Source: Bacillus sp. FSL H8-0547
GTDB lineage: Bacteria; Bacillota; Bacilli; Bacillales; Bacillaceae
Direction of reading: 5' to 3'
Assembly: GCA_038002745.1 (NCBI GenBank)
Contig: JBBODD010000001.1
Location: 3,720,001-3,784,000, forward strand
DNA: 64,000 bases
Every line of letters begins with the position of its first letter. The stretch's first letter is position 1. This document shows positions 1 through 7,835 of this stretch, piece by piece. The notes below the pieces were generated by a model. The model was not told the DNA's origin, ran no database searches, and worked only from the letters and a program-made list of their open reading frames with translations. The position numbers and the translations under genes were made by a program.

Positions 1-69
1 AAACCTGAAACTTTTGTTCTCGCGGAACGTATGAAAAGAGCAGGAACTTTTAACGAAAGAGGGATTGTC

Positions 70-234
70 ATGCTGAAAAAATTGATTAAATCGTTTCTCG
101 GAAAAAAATCGCACCGCAGATACAGCAGCAGCGACCGAAGAAGCAGACCATACGGAAATCCTTCAAAATACGGCTATAAGCACTACAAACGCAAATCAAA
201 ATCGAGCAGATTTTCAGGATCCTACAGCAGCTGA
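70..234 (+). CDS. small basic Ser/Arg/Tyr-rich protein upstream of kinase
   Basis: This 54-residue protein is not a family I recognise. After a short amphipathic start (MLKKLIKSFLGKK) it is almost entirely Lys, Arg, Ser, Tyr and Gly, with no predicted membrane segment. I chose the ATG at 70 because GAAAGAGGG lies about 7 bases upstream; an in-frame ATG at 31 has no comparable site. Its stop codon shares one base with the ATG of the kinase gene (TGATG), so the two are probably translationally coupled. The composition resembles phosphorylatable basic spore-coat proteins such as CotG or CotB tails, so it may be a substrate or partner of that kinase. That role is inference only. Confidence 0.7.
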   Translation: MLKKLIKSFLGKKSHRRYSSSDRRSRPYGNPSKYGYKHYKRKSKSSRFSGSYSS

Positions 235-1049
235 TGAAGAACCTTCTCCTAAAATACGGAGAGCGGCCACTAAAGGCCGGTGATGTAATTGATCATCGAT
301 ATACCATACAGAAAGTCCTTGGAAAAGGAAGCTACGGCATCACATATCTTGCTTTAACAAAAAGAGATGAGCCGCTTGTGCTCAAACAGCTTAGGGCATA
401 TAAGGCTGCAACAGACAGCGGCCTGTTGTCATTCAGGCTTGAAAAAGAACTGCTGGCAGAACTCAGCAGTCGGTATTTTCCGGCTTATTCAGGCTCATTT
501 TTTTGGAACAACAAGCATTTCATTGCAATGGAGTATATGGGGGGAGATACGTTTGAAGATTTAATCTTCCTGAAAAAAGAATCATTCGGAGAGAAGGAAT
601 CTTTCCGTATTTTGTTGAAAGTAATAGAGGCTGTAGAGGTTCTTCATGCAAAAGGGATTGTGCACAGGGACTTGAGGATTCCAAATATCCTCTTGAAGCA
701 TGACTCCATCAGAATCATTGATTTCGGACTTGCGGCAAGAATTGGTGAGGGACCGGATCCGGCAGAATTGGGAAAGTCTTTTTCCCGTGAAAAAAGACTT
801 TACAGAGAACGTTCTTTTCAAAGCGACTTTTATGCGCTTGGCCACTTTGTTCTTTTTCTGCTGTATTCGCAATATGTTCCTGTTACGAAAAAGAACAGAA
901 GCTGGGAAGAAGAACTTGCAATAACTCAGCACTCAAAAGATACGATTAAACGGATGCTCAAGCTTCAGCAGCCATATGACAGGATTGAAGACCTGAAAGC
1001 TGATGTTTTGAAGTGTGCAGATGGGGGAGAAGAAAATGTCATTTTTTAA
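234..1049 (+). CDS. Ser/Thr protein kinase-like protein (YrzF-like)
   Basis: A 271-residue stand-alone eukaryotic-type kinase domain with no transmembrane or extracellular part, so probably cytosolic. Visible catalytic features are the glycine-rich loop GKGSYG (residues 30-35), the VAIK-type lysine K51, the catalytic loop HRDLRIPN (144-151) and DFG (163-165). All residues needed for activity are therefore present. The C-terminal lobe is short compared with full Hanks kinases, as in Bacillus YrzF-type proteins. The start overlaps the stop of the small basic protein upstream, and the 3' end overlaps the spo0M start by 14 bases, which makes a three-gene unit. The substrate is unknown; the neighbouring basic protein is the obvious candidate. 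Confidence 0.85.
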   Translation: MKNLLLKYGERPLKAGDVIDHRYTIQKVLGKGSYGITYLALTKRDEPLVLKQLRAYKAATDSGLLSFRLEKELLAELSSRYFPAYSGSFFWNNKHFIAMEYMGGDTFEDLIFLKKESFGEKESFRILLKVIEAVEVLHAKGIVHRDLRIPNILLKHDSIRIIDFGLAARIGEGPDPAELGKSFSREKRLYRERSFQSDFYALGHFVLFLLYSQYVPVTKKNRSWEEELAITQHSKDTIKRMLKLQQPYDRIEDLKADVLKCADGGEENVIF

Positions 1050-1806
1050 TAAAATTTTATCAAGTGTAGGAATTGGGGCTGCAAAAGTGGATGCAAGACT
1101 TGCATCTGACAGGATTGCTCTTATGGATGAAGTAAAAGGCATCATTCATGTTCAGGGGGGAAATGTTGAACAGCAGATTGATGAGATTTATCTGTCCCTC
1201 CAAACAAGTTACTTAAAAGAGACAGATGATAAAAAGTATTATCAAAACGCCACAATCACCAAAATCAAAATCAATGAGCCATTTGTCATCATGGCAAATG
1301 AAGTGAAAGAAATACCGTTTGCGTTTCAGCTTCCTTCGGATACGCCGATTACTCTCGGTTCATCAAAAGTGTGGCTCGAAACAGGGCTGGATATTAAAGG
1401 GGCCGTTGATCCAAGTGATAAAGACCGGATTGAAGTCCTTCCACCCGCTATTGTTCAAACCGTATTTGCCGCTTTAAGAGATCTCGGATTCAATTTGCGC
1501 AAAGCAGAAAACGAGGCAGCTCCATACCATTTGAGAAAAAGGCTGCCGTTCATACAGGAATTTGAATTTTATCCGACTGCAGGTCCGTTCAGAGGGAAAT
1601 TAGATGAACTGGAGGTCGTGATTTCAAATATCAGTCCGCAGGGAGTAGAGCTAATGCTTGAGATCGACAGGAGAGCAAGAGGTCTGGGAGGATTTTTGTC
1701 AGAAGCGCTTGAAATGGATGAATCTCTTGTTAAAGTGATGATTCCAAATGCGGATCAGCAGGCCATCCGCAGAACATTGGAAGATGTTATCCATAGATAC
1801 AGCTGA
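1036..1806 (+). CDS. spo0M: sporulation-control protein Spo0M
   Basis: A 256-residue protein that matches Spo0M along its whole length; the family has an arrestin-like beta-sandwich N-terminal domain. The protein opens MSFFNKILSSVGIGAAKVD and ends with an acidic helical tail, as in the family. Spo0M affects early sporulation and cell morphology in B. subtilis; the mechanism is unresolved. I chose the ATG at 1036 because GGGGGAGAAG lies just upstream; it starts inside the 3' end of the kinase gene, so the two are coupled. An intrinsic terminator follows. The link of spo0M to a protein kinase and a basic peptide is noteworthy. Confidence 0.92.
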   Translation: MSFFNKILSSVGIGAAKVDARLASDRIALMDEVKGIIHVQGGNVEQQIDEIYLSLQTSYLKETDDKKYYQNATITKIKINEPFVIMANEVKEIPFAFQLPSDTPITLGSSKVWLETGLDIKGAVDPSDKDRIEVLPPAIVQTVFAALRDLGFNLRKAENEAAPYHLRKRLPFIQEFEFYPTAGPFRGKLDELEVVISNISPQGVELMLEIDRRARGLGGFLSEALEMDESLVKVMIPNADQQAIRRTLEDVIHRYS

Positions 1807-1811
1807 TTTTA

Positions 1812-1843
1812 AAAGCGGCAAGTTCATCTTGCTGCTTTTTTTA
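1812..1843 (+). terminator. intrinsic terminator after spo0M
   Basis: Stem AAAGCGGCAAG / CTTGCTGCTTT (one G-T pair) with a 5-base loop, followed by a run of seven T. It closes the basic protein-kinase-spo0M unit. Confidence 0.85.
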
Positions 1844-1979
1844 TTTGATGAAGCCATTTTTTAACCAGACTGGTATCAGTTACTGCATAAGGTTTCAGGA
1901 CAGTCAGAAAATGACCATGCCCGTTCGAATAGTATAGCGAGAAATCGGTCAGAAAAGAGAGAAATGAGGAGGATGCAGC

Positions 1980-2270
1980 ATGATTTACGAAATAGAAATA
2001 GGCACGGATAAGGGAAAACTGTCATTAATAACCCTTGGAAAAGAAAAAGAAGAAGTCATTGAATGTCTGCAGACAGACCGCTTCTTTATCGGATACACCT
2101 ATACTGGCCTTACATTCGGCCTTAATGCAAATGAAATCGTTTCATTTGATATTCAAAAGCGGGAAACACTGCCGACTATGCTTGTTGAAGCATTAAAAGA
2201 TGAGTACGGAGAAGGAATGACTGAAACGTTTCCGTTTTTGACTACTTTGCTTTATGAAGAAGTGAACTAA
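1980..2270 (+). CDS. hypothetical protein, 96 aa
   Basis: A soluble acidic 96-residue protein with alternating beta-like segments; I do not recognise a family. The ATG at 1980 is preceded by GAGGAGG at good spacing, and codon use resembles its neighbours, so it is very likely a real gene. It has no signal peptide or membrane segment. The next small gene lies 37 bases downstream with its own ribosome binding site, so the two may be co-transcribed and end at the terminator near 2560. Confidence 0.7.
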   Translation: MIYEIEIGTDKGKLSLITLGKEKEEVIECLQTDRFFIGYTYTGLTFGLNANEIVSFDIQKRETLPTMLVEALKDEYGEGMTETFPFLTTLLYEEVN

Positions 2271-2307
2271 ACATATTGGCTAAGAAAGAGGGAAGGGATG
2301 GATAGAT

Positions 2308-2529
2308 ATGAACGAGAATCTCTGGATAAAAAAGTATACAGTCCTGGATAAAACAAGAGAGCAGCTGATTCAAGATCTGGAAATACCGGCTTCTTATTTT
2401 CCATACATAGATGCTGCAAAATTAAGGATTCAGGAAACGGGAAATAATGGACCCGTTTATGATGCAGGAGATCAATTTCTGCAGTTTTTGAAGGATGAGT
2501 ATTATTCTTCAGAGGGCACAGCAGGCTGA
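2308..2529 (+). CDS. hypothetical protein, 73 aa
   Basis: A 73-residue soluble acidic protein beginning MNENLWIKKY, family not recognised. GAGGGAAGGG lies about 10 bases before the ATG; an out-of-frame ATG at 2298 sits closer to that site, which leaves slight doubt about the start. It follows the 96-residue hypothetical gene by 37 bases and is itself followed by a terminator, so the pair looks like a two-gene unit of unknown function. Confidence 0.6.
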   Translation: MNENLWIKKYTVLDKTREQLIQDLEIPASYFPYIDAAKLRIQETGNNGPVYDAGDQFLQFLKDEYYSSEGTAG

Positions 2530-2539
2530 GAGCACAGAA

Positions 2540-2566
2540 AGGCGTTTCCTATGAAGCGTCTTTTTG
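2540..2566 (+). terminator. intrinsic terminator
   Basis: Stem GCGTTTC / GAAGCGT (two G-U pairs in RNA) with a CTAT loop, then CTTTTTG. It ends the two small hypothetical genes. Confidence 0.65.
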
Positions 2567-2592
2567 TATAAAAGAGGTTGGAACACAACAAA

Positions 2593-2625
2593 ACGCTGTC
2601 TATGTATACCGGACATAAACAGCGT
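2593..2625. repeat. imperfect inverted repeat (hairpin)
   Basis: ACGCTGT / ACAGCGT arms with an extra ATGT/ACAT inner pairing. There is no strong T-run on either side, so it may be a weak terminator or a structural element. Confidence 0.5.
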
Positions 2626-2853
2626 CTTATTTCAATCCAAACATATTCACTTTTAAGTTCGATCCTTTCTTACTAAAACCCATTCGCTGCTTTCCATCAA
2701 TTGATTTGTTTCAATTAACATAGTGCACGATGAATCAGTTTATTCCCATTGCTCTTTAACTCAAGTCTAACGAATTGCGTTACCATCACACTTTTGAATC
2801 AGATTTCTTTTCTTACTAACTCATCCTGTTATATTGCTTTCCTGCTCTGGCTT

Positions 2854-2951
2854 CCCCGCATATCCACATGCGCCGAAAATAGTTTTCACCGGCTATTTTC
2901 CTGCGGCAGCATGATTACAATATGCTTCGCTAACGGCAGTCATTGGAATCA
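2854..2951. repeat. structured intergenic element, copy A
   Basis: First of two tandem copies of an element of about 97 bp. Nested dyads are visible: outer GCATAT (2858-2863) with ATATGC (2920-2925), then ATGC-GCCG-AAAATAG (2868-2882) with CTATTTT, a CCTG bulge, CGGC, one extra A and GCAT (2893-2912). The apical loop is TTTTCACCGG. The element ends with a conserved TCATTGGAATCA. It explains most of the gene-free stretch 2567-3311; no coding sequence is supported there. Confidence 0.75.
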
Positions 2952-2981
2952 TCCCCTTTAATAAGTCGGATTCACTGATAT

Positions 2982-3077
2982 CCCGCATATCCACACATCT
3001 CAAAATCAGTTTTCACGGACTGATTTTTTCCGAGATGGGCTACTGATATGCTTCGCTGACCATCTTCATTGGAATCA
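2982..3077. repeat. structured intergenic element, copy B
   Basis: Second copy, offset 127 bp from copy A in the same orientation. The outer GCATAT/ATATGC pairing is identical (2985-2990 with 3046-3051). The inner stem is CATCTC-AAAATCAG (2996-3009) with CTGATTTT, a TTCC bulge and GAGATG (3020-3037). The arms differ from copy A on both sides yet still pair, while the loop TTTTCACGGA, the bulge position and the tail TCATTGGAATCA are kept. Confidence 0.75.
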
Positions 3078-3311
3078 CGCCTTCCCTTGATTGAGTAAAT
3101 TCATCTTAACAAAGTCTTTACATAATTTAAAGATTCAGAATTATCTGTATAAGGCTTAATATAGTCATTTTACCTACCTCATCTCTCTCTCACTCGCTTT
3201 TTCGAAGTATTTCAGCTTTTTTCAAAAAAGCATAATTGGACAAAGTGATTGATTCAGCAGATAATCGTTGTTAGAATGAATGTAAAATTCTGACTAAAAA
3301 GAGGTGCTGCA

Positions 3312-4346
3312 ATGATCACCGCACATCGGCCGTTTACAGAAGAGGATCTGGGTAAAACAGCTTTAACAGAAAGCTTTAAAATTGACTTGCGCACATATAC
3401 AGATGAAGAGAAAGATGCGTTCTTTACGTCAAATGTCGTAAGTGACTGGTCGCAGCTCTCCTGGAAAGAGACAGGAAAACCGTATGAAGTTAAAACCGTA
3501 TCAAAGGACCGGAAGGAATGGGAAAAAGAAAACGGGTTGTCCATGCCGGTGCACACATCTTGGGAATATTTCAATAAATCATTTCACGAGTGGTTCATAA
3601 AAGATGTGCCGGGAGAAATGGAGGAGCTCAGCCGGGAATTAAGGATGCATTTTTCTGCTTTTCGTCCTGCAGAGGTCAGGGAAGTACTCGGCCGGTCATT
3701 TAAACTAAGGCTCTGGAATTACATCCACAGGATGGAGGACGGCATTTGGGATCCTCGGGGAAAACGCGCATTGTTTGAAGGGCTGGATGTAAGCAAACCA
3801 AAAATACTGTTTCTCGGCGCGGCAGAAGGGTATGAGGGTATGCAGCTTGCAGCCATGTATCCTGGTGCAGAAGTGGTTATGGTGGATTATGATGCGTACT
3901 GCAGGGACAGCAGGTTTGCCGAATTTCCGGAGCATTATCCTTTTTTAGGTCAAAACCCTCAGACGGGCAGCCACAGAGTCTATTACAAAAATGACTTTAC
4001 CATCACCTATTTGGTCGATGACATTCGCAATCTTACTTTCGGAAAAGAATTCGATATTGTGATCAGCGTTGGAATGATTGAGCATTTCCCCGATGAGCAA
4101 AAGCCAGAAGCCATCGACTGGCACAGGAAGTTTTTAAAGGACGGCGGTTATGCCATTCTGACAACGCCAAGGGCACAGGCTAAATCAAAACTGTACTATC
4201 AGATTATGGCGGATGTCATGAATCATACGTACAGAGAATTAATGACGATTCAGCAAATGGGACTGTATATTTATGAAAGCGGTTTCGATATCCTGCGCCA
4301 CGGCTTTATTAAAGTTCATAATGGTATAATCGCACGGCCAAGGTGA
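3312..4346 (+). CDS. class I SAM-dependent methyltransferase
   Basis: A 344-residue protein with a Rossmann methyltransferase core in its C-terminal half: motif I LFLGAAEGYE at 167-176, an acidic residue after strand 2 in VMVDYD (189-194) and motif III/post-I segments around DIVISVGMIEHF. The N-terminal 150 residues are family-specific and not recognised. The substrate cannot be told from sequence. AGAGGTG lies at good spacing before the ATG. It stands alone between the structured repeat pair and the TauE-type gene. Confidence 0.75.
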   Translation: MITAHRPFTEEDLGKTALTESFKIDLRTYTDEEKDAFFTSNVVSDWSQLSWKETGKPYEVKTVSKDRKEWEKENGLSMPVHTSWEYFNKSFHEWFIKDVPGEMEELSRELRMHFSAFRPAEVREVLGRSFKLRLWNYIHRMEDGIWDPRGKRALFEGLDVSKPKILFLGAAEGYEGMQLAAMYPGAEVVMVDYDAYCRDSRFAEFPEHYPFLGQNPQTGSHRVYYKNDFTITYLVDDIRNLTFGKEFDIVISVGMIEHFPDEQKPEAIDWHRKFLKDGGYAILTTPRAQAKSKLYYQIMADVMNHTYRELMTIQQMGLYIYESGFDILRHGFIKVHNGIIARPR

Positions 4347-4410
4347 AGTTGAAAGATTCTGATTACAAGGCATACCTTTTATTTTCTCCCCAGGACCGAT
4401 AAAATAGGAA

Positions 4411-5304
4411 TTGACGGCTATTTTTACCAGAGGTGTGATTCTTATTTTTATCTTATACGCAGGACTCGGTTTACTGATTGGTGTTTTGTCTGGGTTCTTC
4501 GGCGTTGGAGGCGGATTTATCCTTACTCCGGTACTCCTGCTGCTCTCAGTTGATCCGATTACTGCCATCACCATAAGTTTGATGTATACAATCGGAACAT
4601 CGGTTTCCGGTGTATTCGCACATTTGAAAATGAAAAATGTCAAATGGAAGGAGGCAGCCCTGATTGGCGCGAGCGGAGCGGCAGCTACACAGGCTGCCAA
4701 TCCATTTGTTTTCTTTTTAAGTGATCATCAGTTGGATGAAACAGTGATTCCGCTTGCTTATGTTCTTCTCCTTGGTTATTTTTCTTGGAGTCTGCTTCTC
4801 AGGAAGGATAAGAAAGCATCATCAGGCAGAAAAAAGGGCATGAAATTGCTGATTCTGGTGTTTACAGGCGCGACCGGAGGTTTTGTTTCAACTCTTCTAG
4901 GGGTTGGAGGGGGCTTTATACTTGTGCCGCTTTTGATTTCCCTGTCCGGATTTAAACCGAGGGAAGCAGTGGGGACAAGTCTTATGAGTGTTCTTTTCAT
5001 TGTTACGGCCGGTTTTATTACATATTTCGCAAAATCACCGATTAACCTGTCAGTTGGTGCCATGCTGATAGCAGGGGGACTTGCAGGTGCGCAGGCTGGA
5101 GCATACTTGACATCGAGGTTTGAACAGGCGGAGATCAGGACACTTCTTGGAAGTTTGTACATCATTACCGCGATGAGCACCGGCTTGAAGCTTGCTGGCC
5201 TTGAATATGTGGGGATGATTGTTCTTATCGTTTTTATAGGAGGACTCTATGTGAAAATGGGTCTTAAAATTGGAAAGCAGCTTAAGGAAATCCGTTCAAG
5301 GTGA
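4411..5304 (+). CDS. TauE/SafE-family membrane permease
   Basis: A polytopic membrane protein of up to 297 residues with the duplicated signature of this family: GVGGGFI occurs at 31-37 and again at 164-170, each inside a half of about four transmembrane helices. The family exports sulfite, sulfonates or other organic anions; the substrate here is unknown. The start is uncertain. A TTG at 4411 has a poorly spaced GGAA; a GTG at 4435 overlaps an AGAGGTG motif. The stop codon lies inside the stem of the following terminator. Confidence 0.82.
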   Translation: MTAIFTRGVILIFILYAGLGLLIGVLSGFFGVGGGFILTPVLLLLSVDPITAITISLMYTIGTSVSGVFAHLKMKNVKWKEAALIGASGAAATQAANPFVFFLSDHQLDETVIPLAYVLLLGYFSWSLLLRKDKKASSGRKKGMKLLILVFTGATGGFVSTLLGVGGGFILVPLLISLSGFKPREAVGTSLMSVLFIVTAGFITYFAKSPINLSVGAMLIAGGLAGAQAGAYLTSRFEQAEIRTLLGSLYIITAMSTGLKLAGLEYVGMIVLIVFIGGLYVKMGLKIGKQLKEIRSR

Positions 5305-5316
5305 ACGGATTTTTTT
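5288..5316 (+). terminator. intrinsic terminator overlapping the stop codon
   Basis: Perfect stem AAATCCGTTCA / TGAACGGATTT with a 3-base loop and a T-run. The stop TGA of the permease gene (5302-5304) is in the right arm. Confidence 0.9.
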
Positions 5317-5467
5317 GCTGTATGAAAAAGGAAAACCAGAATGACCCGCGTCTTTTTGAGAGACAGGCAGCATATTTATGGAAAGAATGGCTCCGGAACA
5401 CATGAATGGCTGCCGTATTTTCAGCAAAAATAAGAAGGCATCTATTTATTATCAGGAGGAATGATTC

Positions 5468-5614
5468 ATGGCACACAAACATCAGAACAGCGCTGAGCAA
5501 AAAGCAAAAAAACAAGCTCCGGGTCAATATAAAGAAGAATTCTCAACCGAAGTCGCACATAAACCCCAGCCTGCTCCAGGGCATAAGGAACATAAAAGAA
5601 ACAAAATGAATTAA
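5468..5614 (+). CDS. small hydrophilic protein, 48 aa
   Basis: An unrecognised 48-residue protein, beginning MAHKHQNSAEQKAKKQ and ending HKRNKMN, very rich in Lys, His, Gln, Ala and Pro and without hydrophobic segments. AGGAGG is 9-10 bases before the ATG at 5468; an ATG at 5461 is out of frame and too close to that site. Such composition is typical of minor small spore proteins in Bacillus, but I cannot assign it to a named one. It lies 24 bases upstream of yodM and may share its transcript. Confidence 0.65.
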   Translation: MAHKHQNSAEQKAKKQAPGQYKEEFSTEVAHKPQPAPGHKEHKRNKMN

Positions 5615-5638
5615 GCAGTCCGTGGGAGGGGAGAAGCC

Positions 5639-6262
5639 GTGAAAAAGATAGCCGCCTTTTTTCTCCTGTTTCTTTTACTTGCATGTATTTACAGGATAGA
5701 TGGTGTTCAGCATGCTGAAAACTTCGTCGTGCAAAAAGCTGAAACATGGCGGTCAGAACCGGCAACTGCTGTATTTCTGGCAGTCAGCGATGCCGGTTCC
5801 ATAAAAGCCGAATACCCTGTGCTTTTATTTGCAACCTTTCTTCTTCTGCTGAATAAAAACGTTCTAGCTCCTGTCTTTTTATGGATTGCGTTTTATTCTG
5901 CACGCTATCTCAACATCGGGCTTAAAGATCTGTTTGAAAGGGAAAGACCATCCTTTCATGCGGTCATTGATGCAGCACATTACAGTTTTCCAAGCGGCCA
6001 TGCAATGAATTCCACCGTTTTCTATGGATTTATTTGCTACCTTTTGCTGGCAAACACATCAGCAGCGAGCCGTACAAAAAAGAAAAGGTTTTGGGCGGCT
6101 GTTTTTTTTATAGGATTCATTGGGTTAAGCAGAGTGTATTTAGGCGTTCATTATGCCATTGATGTAGCAGCAGGATTTTCTGCAGGCATTGTGGTGCTCT
6201 TAATACTGATCAGGCTGTATGAATGGATTAAAATGTTAATCGACAAAACTAGTGCAGCTTAG
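5639..6262 (+). CDS. yodM: PAP2-family phosphatase YodM
   Basis: A 207-residue membrane phosphatase with the three PAP2 signature blocks: KDLFERERP (96-104), PSGH (118-121) and SRVYLGVHYAID (164-175). It has about six transmembrane helices beginning with an N-terminal segment. In B. subtilis YodM is a type-2 phosphatidic acid phosphatase homologue with a minor role in recycling undecaprenyl pyrophosphate. The start is GTG, with GGGAGGGGAG upstream. Its place beside yodL and deoD matches the B. subtilis order. Confidence 0.88.
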   Translation: MKKIAAFFLLFLLLACIYRIDGVQHAENFVVQKAETWRSEPATAVFLAVSDAGSIKAEYPVLLFATFLLLLNKNVLAPVFLWIAFYSARYLNIGLKDLFERERPSFHAVIDAAHYSFPSGHAMNSTVFYGFICYLLLANTSAASRTKKKRFWAAVFFIGFIGLSRVYLGVHYAIDVAAGFSAGIVVLLILIRLYEWIKMLIDKTSAA

Positions 6263-6314
6263 ACGAAGGAATTAAGGCAGCAGTCACCTAATATGTAATA
6301 TGGGGGTGGCATGT

Positions 6315-6623
6315 ATGGGATTAAGTCTTTTTGCAGCGAGGCCTCAGACATATGAGGTTACCATCTTTCAAACGCCGGAATATGGACAAAAAAATGGATA
6401 CAAAGAAGTATACAGGATGAATCTGGAGGCAGCGGGCCACATTAATGCCATGCATCACATCTTTTGCATGTTTAATGTGAAAGACAGAGTCCCAAAAGAC
6501 TACAGGGCAAGGTTTATTGCCACAGGGGATATTTTGCTGATTGATGAGCCAAAGAGGGGACAGACCTTTTATAAGCTGTTTTCAGGCGGCTGGAAGAAAA
6601 TAAGCAGAATGCAGGTAAGGTAA
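6315..6623 (+). CDS. yodL: YodL-like regulator of MreB
   Basis: A soluble 102-residue protein close to B. subtilis YodL across its length (TYEVTIFQTPEYGQ near the N terminus, the ARFIATGDI segment and the GGWKKISRMQVR end). YodL of B. subtilis acts on the MreB cytoskeleton when overproduced and is expressed during sporulation. I prefer the ATG at 6315 over 6300 because GGGGGTGG then sits at normal spacing and the length agrees with the family. It follows yodM by 52 bases. Confidence 0.85.
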   Translation: MGLSLFAARPQTYEVTIFQTPEYGQKNGYKEVYRMNLEAAGHINAMHHIFCMFNVKDRVPKDYRARFIATGDILLIDEPKRGQTFYKLFSGGWKKISRMQVR

Positions 6624-6650
6624 GGGCAGCGACAGTGGCTGCCCTTTCTT
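6624..6650 (+). terminator. intrinsic terminator after yodL
   Basis: Stem GGGCAGC / GCTGCCC with a 7-base loop followed by TTTCTTATT. Confidence 0.85.
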
Positions 6651-6661
6651 ATTGATTTTCT

Positions 6662-6805
6662 TTATATGTGGTTTCCAGGACCGTTTTTGCGTTTTTTGGG
6701 GGAAGCTTCTTTTCCATGTGCATTATGCTCAGCTTCAATAGCTTCGGCCGGAATATGATTGTTTTTTTTCTGTCCATTGACTCTGTTTCGATGTTTTTTG
6801 CCCAT
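6662..6805 (-). CDS. small basic hydrophilic protein, 47 aa
   Basis: A 47-residue protein on the minus strand, beginning MGKKHRNRVNGQKKNN and ending GPGNHI. GGAGGGATACTG directly precedes the ATG, an excellent ribosome binding site. It is rich in Lys, Asn, His and Gly with an Ala/Glu-rich middle, like minor small acid-soluble or other small spore proteins, but I cannot name it. It lies between yodL (converging) and deoD (diverging). Confidence 0.7.
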   Translation of the reverse strand: MGKKHRNRVNGQKKNNHIPAEAIEAEHNAHGKEASPKKRKNGPGNHI

Positions 6806-6985
6806 CAGTATCCCTCCTTTTCCCACCTATTTTTCTCGAAATAAGCCGTTTTCACACCAGTAAATAAGTATCATGTATAGAATTGAAAGGAATCCCGAAA
6901 AATGTAGAAAGGGAAAAGATTTTTTCAGCAGGATTATGGTATATTGAAAAAGCACCTTTTTTACATAGAAACTGGAGGTATGAAA

Positions 6986-7690
6986 ATGAGTGTTCATATA
7001 GGAGCAAAACCAAATGAGATTGCGGAATCCATTCTGCTGCCTGGAGATCCGCTGCGCGCAAAATATATTGCGGAAACGTTTTTAGAAGATGCTGTCTGCT
7101 ACAATGAAGTGCGCGGTATGTTAGGATACACAGGAACTTACAAAGGCGAAAGAATTTCCGTCCAGGGTACTGGCATGGGCGTGCCATCCATCGCGATTTA
7201 TGTAAACGAACTGATTCAAAGCTATAACGTGCAAAAGCTGATCCGCGTTGGAACTTGCGGTGCGATTCAGCAGGATGTAAAGGTCCGTGACGTTATTCTT
7301 GCGATGAGCGCATCAACAGATTCGCAAATGAACAGATTGACATTTGGCGGAGTTGATTATGCTCCGACGGCTGACTTTGACCTTCTGCGCTTTGCTTATG
7401 AAGCAGGAAATGAAAAAGGCTTGAAATTGAAAGTAGGCAACGTGTTCACCGCCGATATGTTCTACAACGACAATTCAGAGCTTGAGAAATGGGCGAAATA
7501 CGGCGTACTGGCCATCGAAATGGAATCCGCCGCCCTTTACACACTTGCTGCTAAATTTGGCCGCCAGGCTCTTTCTGTTCTGACAGTAAGCGATCACATT
7601 CTTACAGGGGAAGAAACGACATCTGAAGAGCGCCAAACAACATTCAATGAAATGATGGAAATTGCGCTTGAAGCAGCGATCAAAAAATAA
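6986..7690 (+). CDS. deoD: purine nucleoside phosphorylase DeoD
   Basis: A 234-residue trimeric/hexameric-type purine nucleoside phosphorylase that splits purine nucleosides with phosphate in salvage. The family features are clear: [15 protein letters not shown] near the N terminus, the phosphate-binding RVGTCG segment, and the nucleoside-site EMESAALY followed by VSDHI. I chose the second ATG because GGAGG is then 8 bases away; the ATG at 6980 is too close. An extended -10 like element (TGGTATATT, 6937-6945) lies upstream, and a terminator follows. Confidence 0.96.
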   Translation: MSVHIGAKPNEIAESILLPGDPLRAKYIAETFLEDAVCYNEVRGMLGYTGTYKGERISVQGTGMGVPSIAIYVNELIQSYNVQKLIRVGTCGAIQQDVKVRDVILAMSASTDSQMNRLTFGGVDYAPTADFDLLRFAYEAGNEKGLKLKVGNVFTADMFYNDNSELEKWAKYGVLAIEMESAALYTLAAKFGRQALSVLTVSDHILTGEETTSEERQTTFNEMMEIALEAAIKK

Positions 7691-7702
7691 TGTACAAAAA
7701 AG

Positions 7703-7730
7703 ACGCGCGAAATTTTTTCGTGCGTTTTTC
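7703..7730 (+). terminator. intrinsic terminator after deoD
   Basis: Stem ACGCGCGAA / TTCGTGCGT with one G-U pair, then a T-rich tail. Confidence 0.85.
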
Positions 7731-7835
7731 TTATTTTTCGACAAAATCTGTCACAAATGACAGATATAGTTTTCCTCATTTTAGGCAATAGTGATAAAAT
7801 AAAAGCTATGAAATGTCAAAATGCAGGTAAGGTGA

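Noticed and set aside
2749-2961. 70-codon frame across the structured repeat region
   Set aside because: It runs over repeat copy A, has no binding site and an unlikely composition.
5322-5405. 27-codon frame MKKENQNDPRLF..., acidic/basic and protein-like
   Set aside because: It has no ribosome binding site (a terminator T-run precedes it), is very short and has no recognised homologue.
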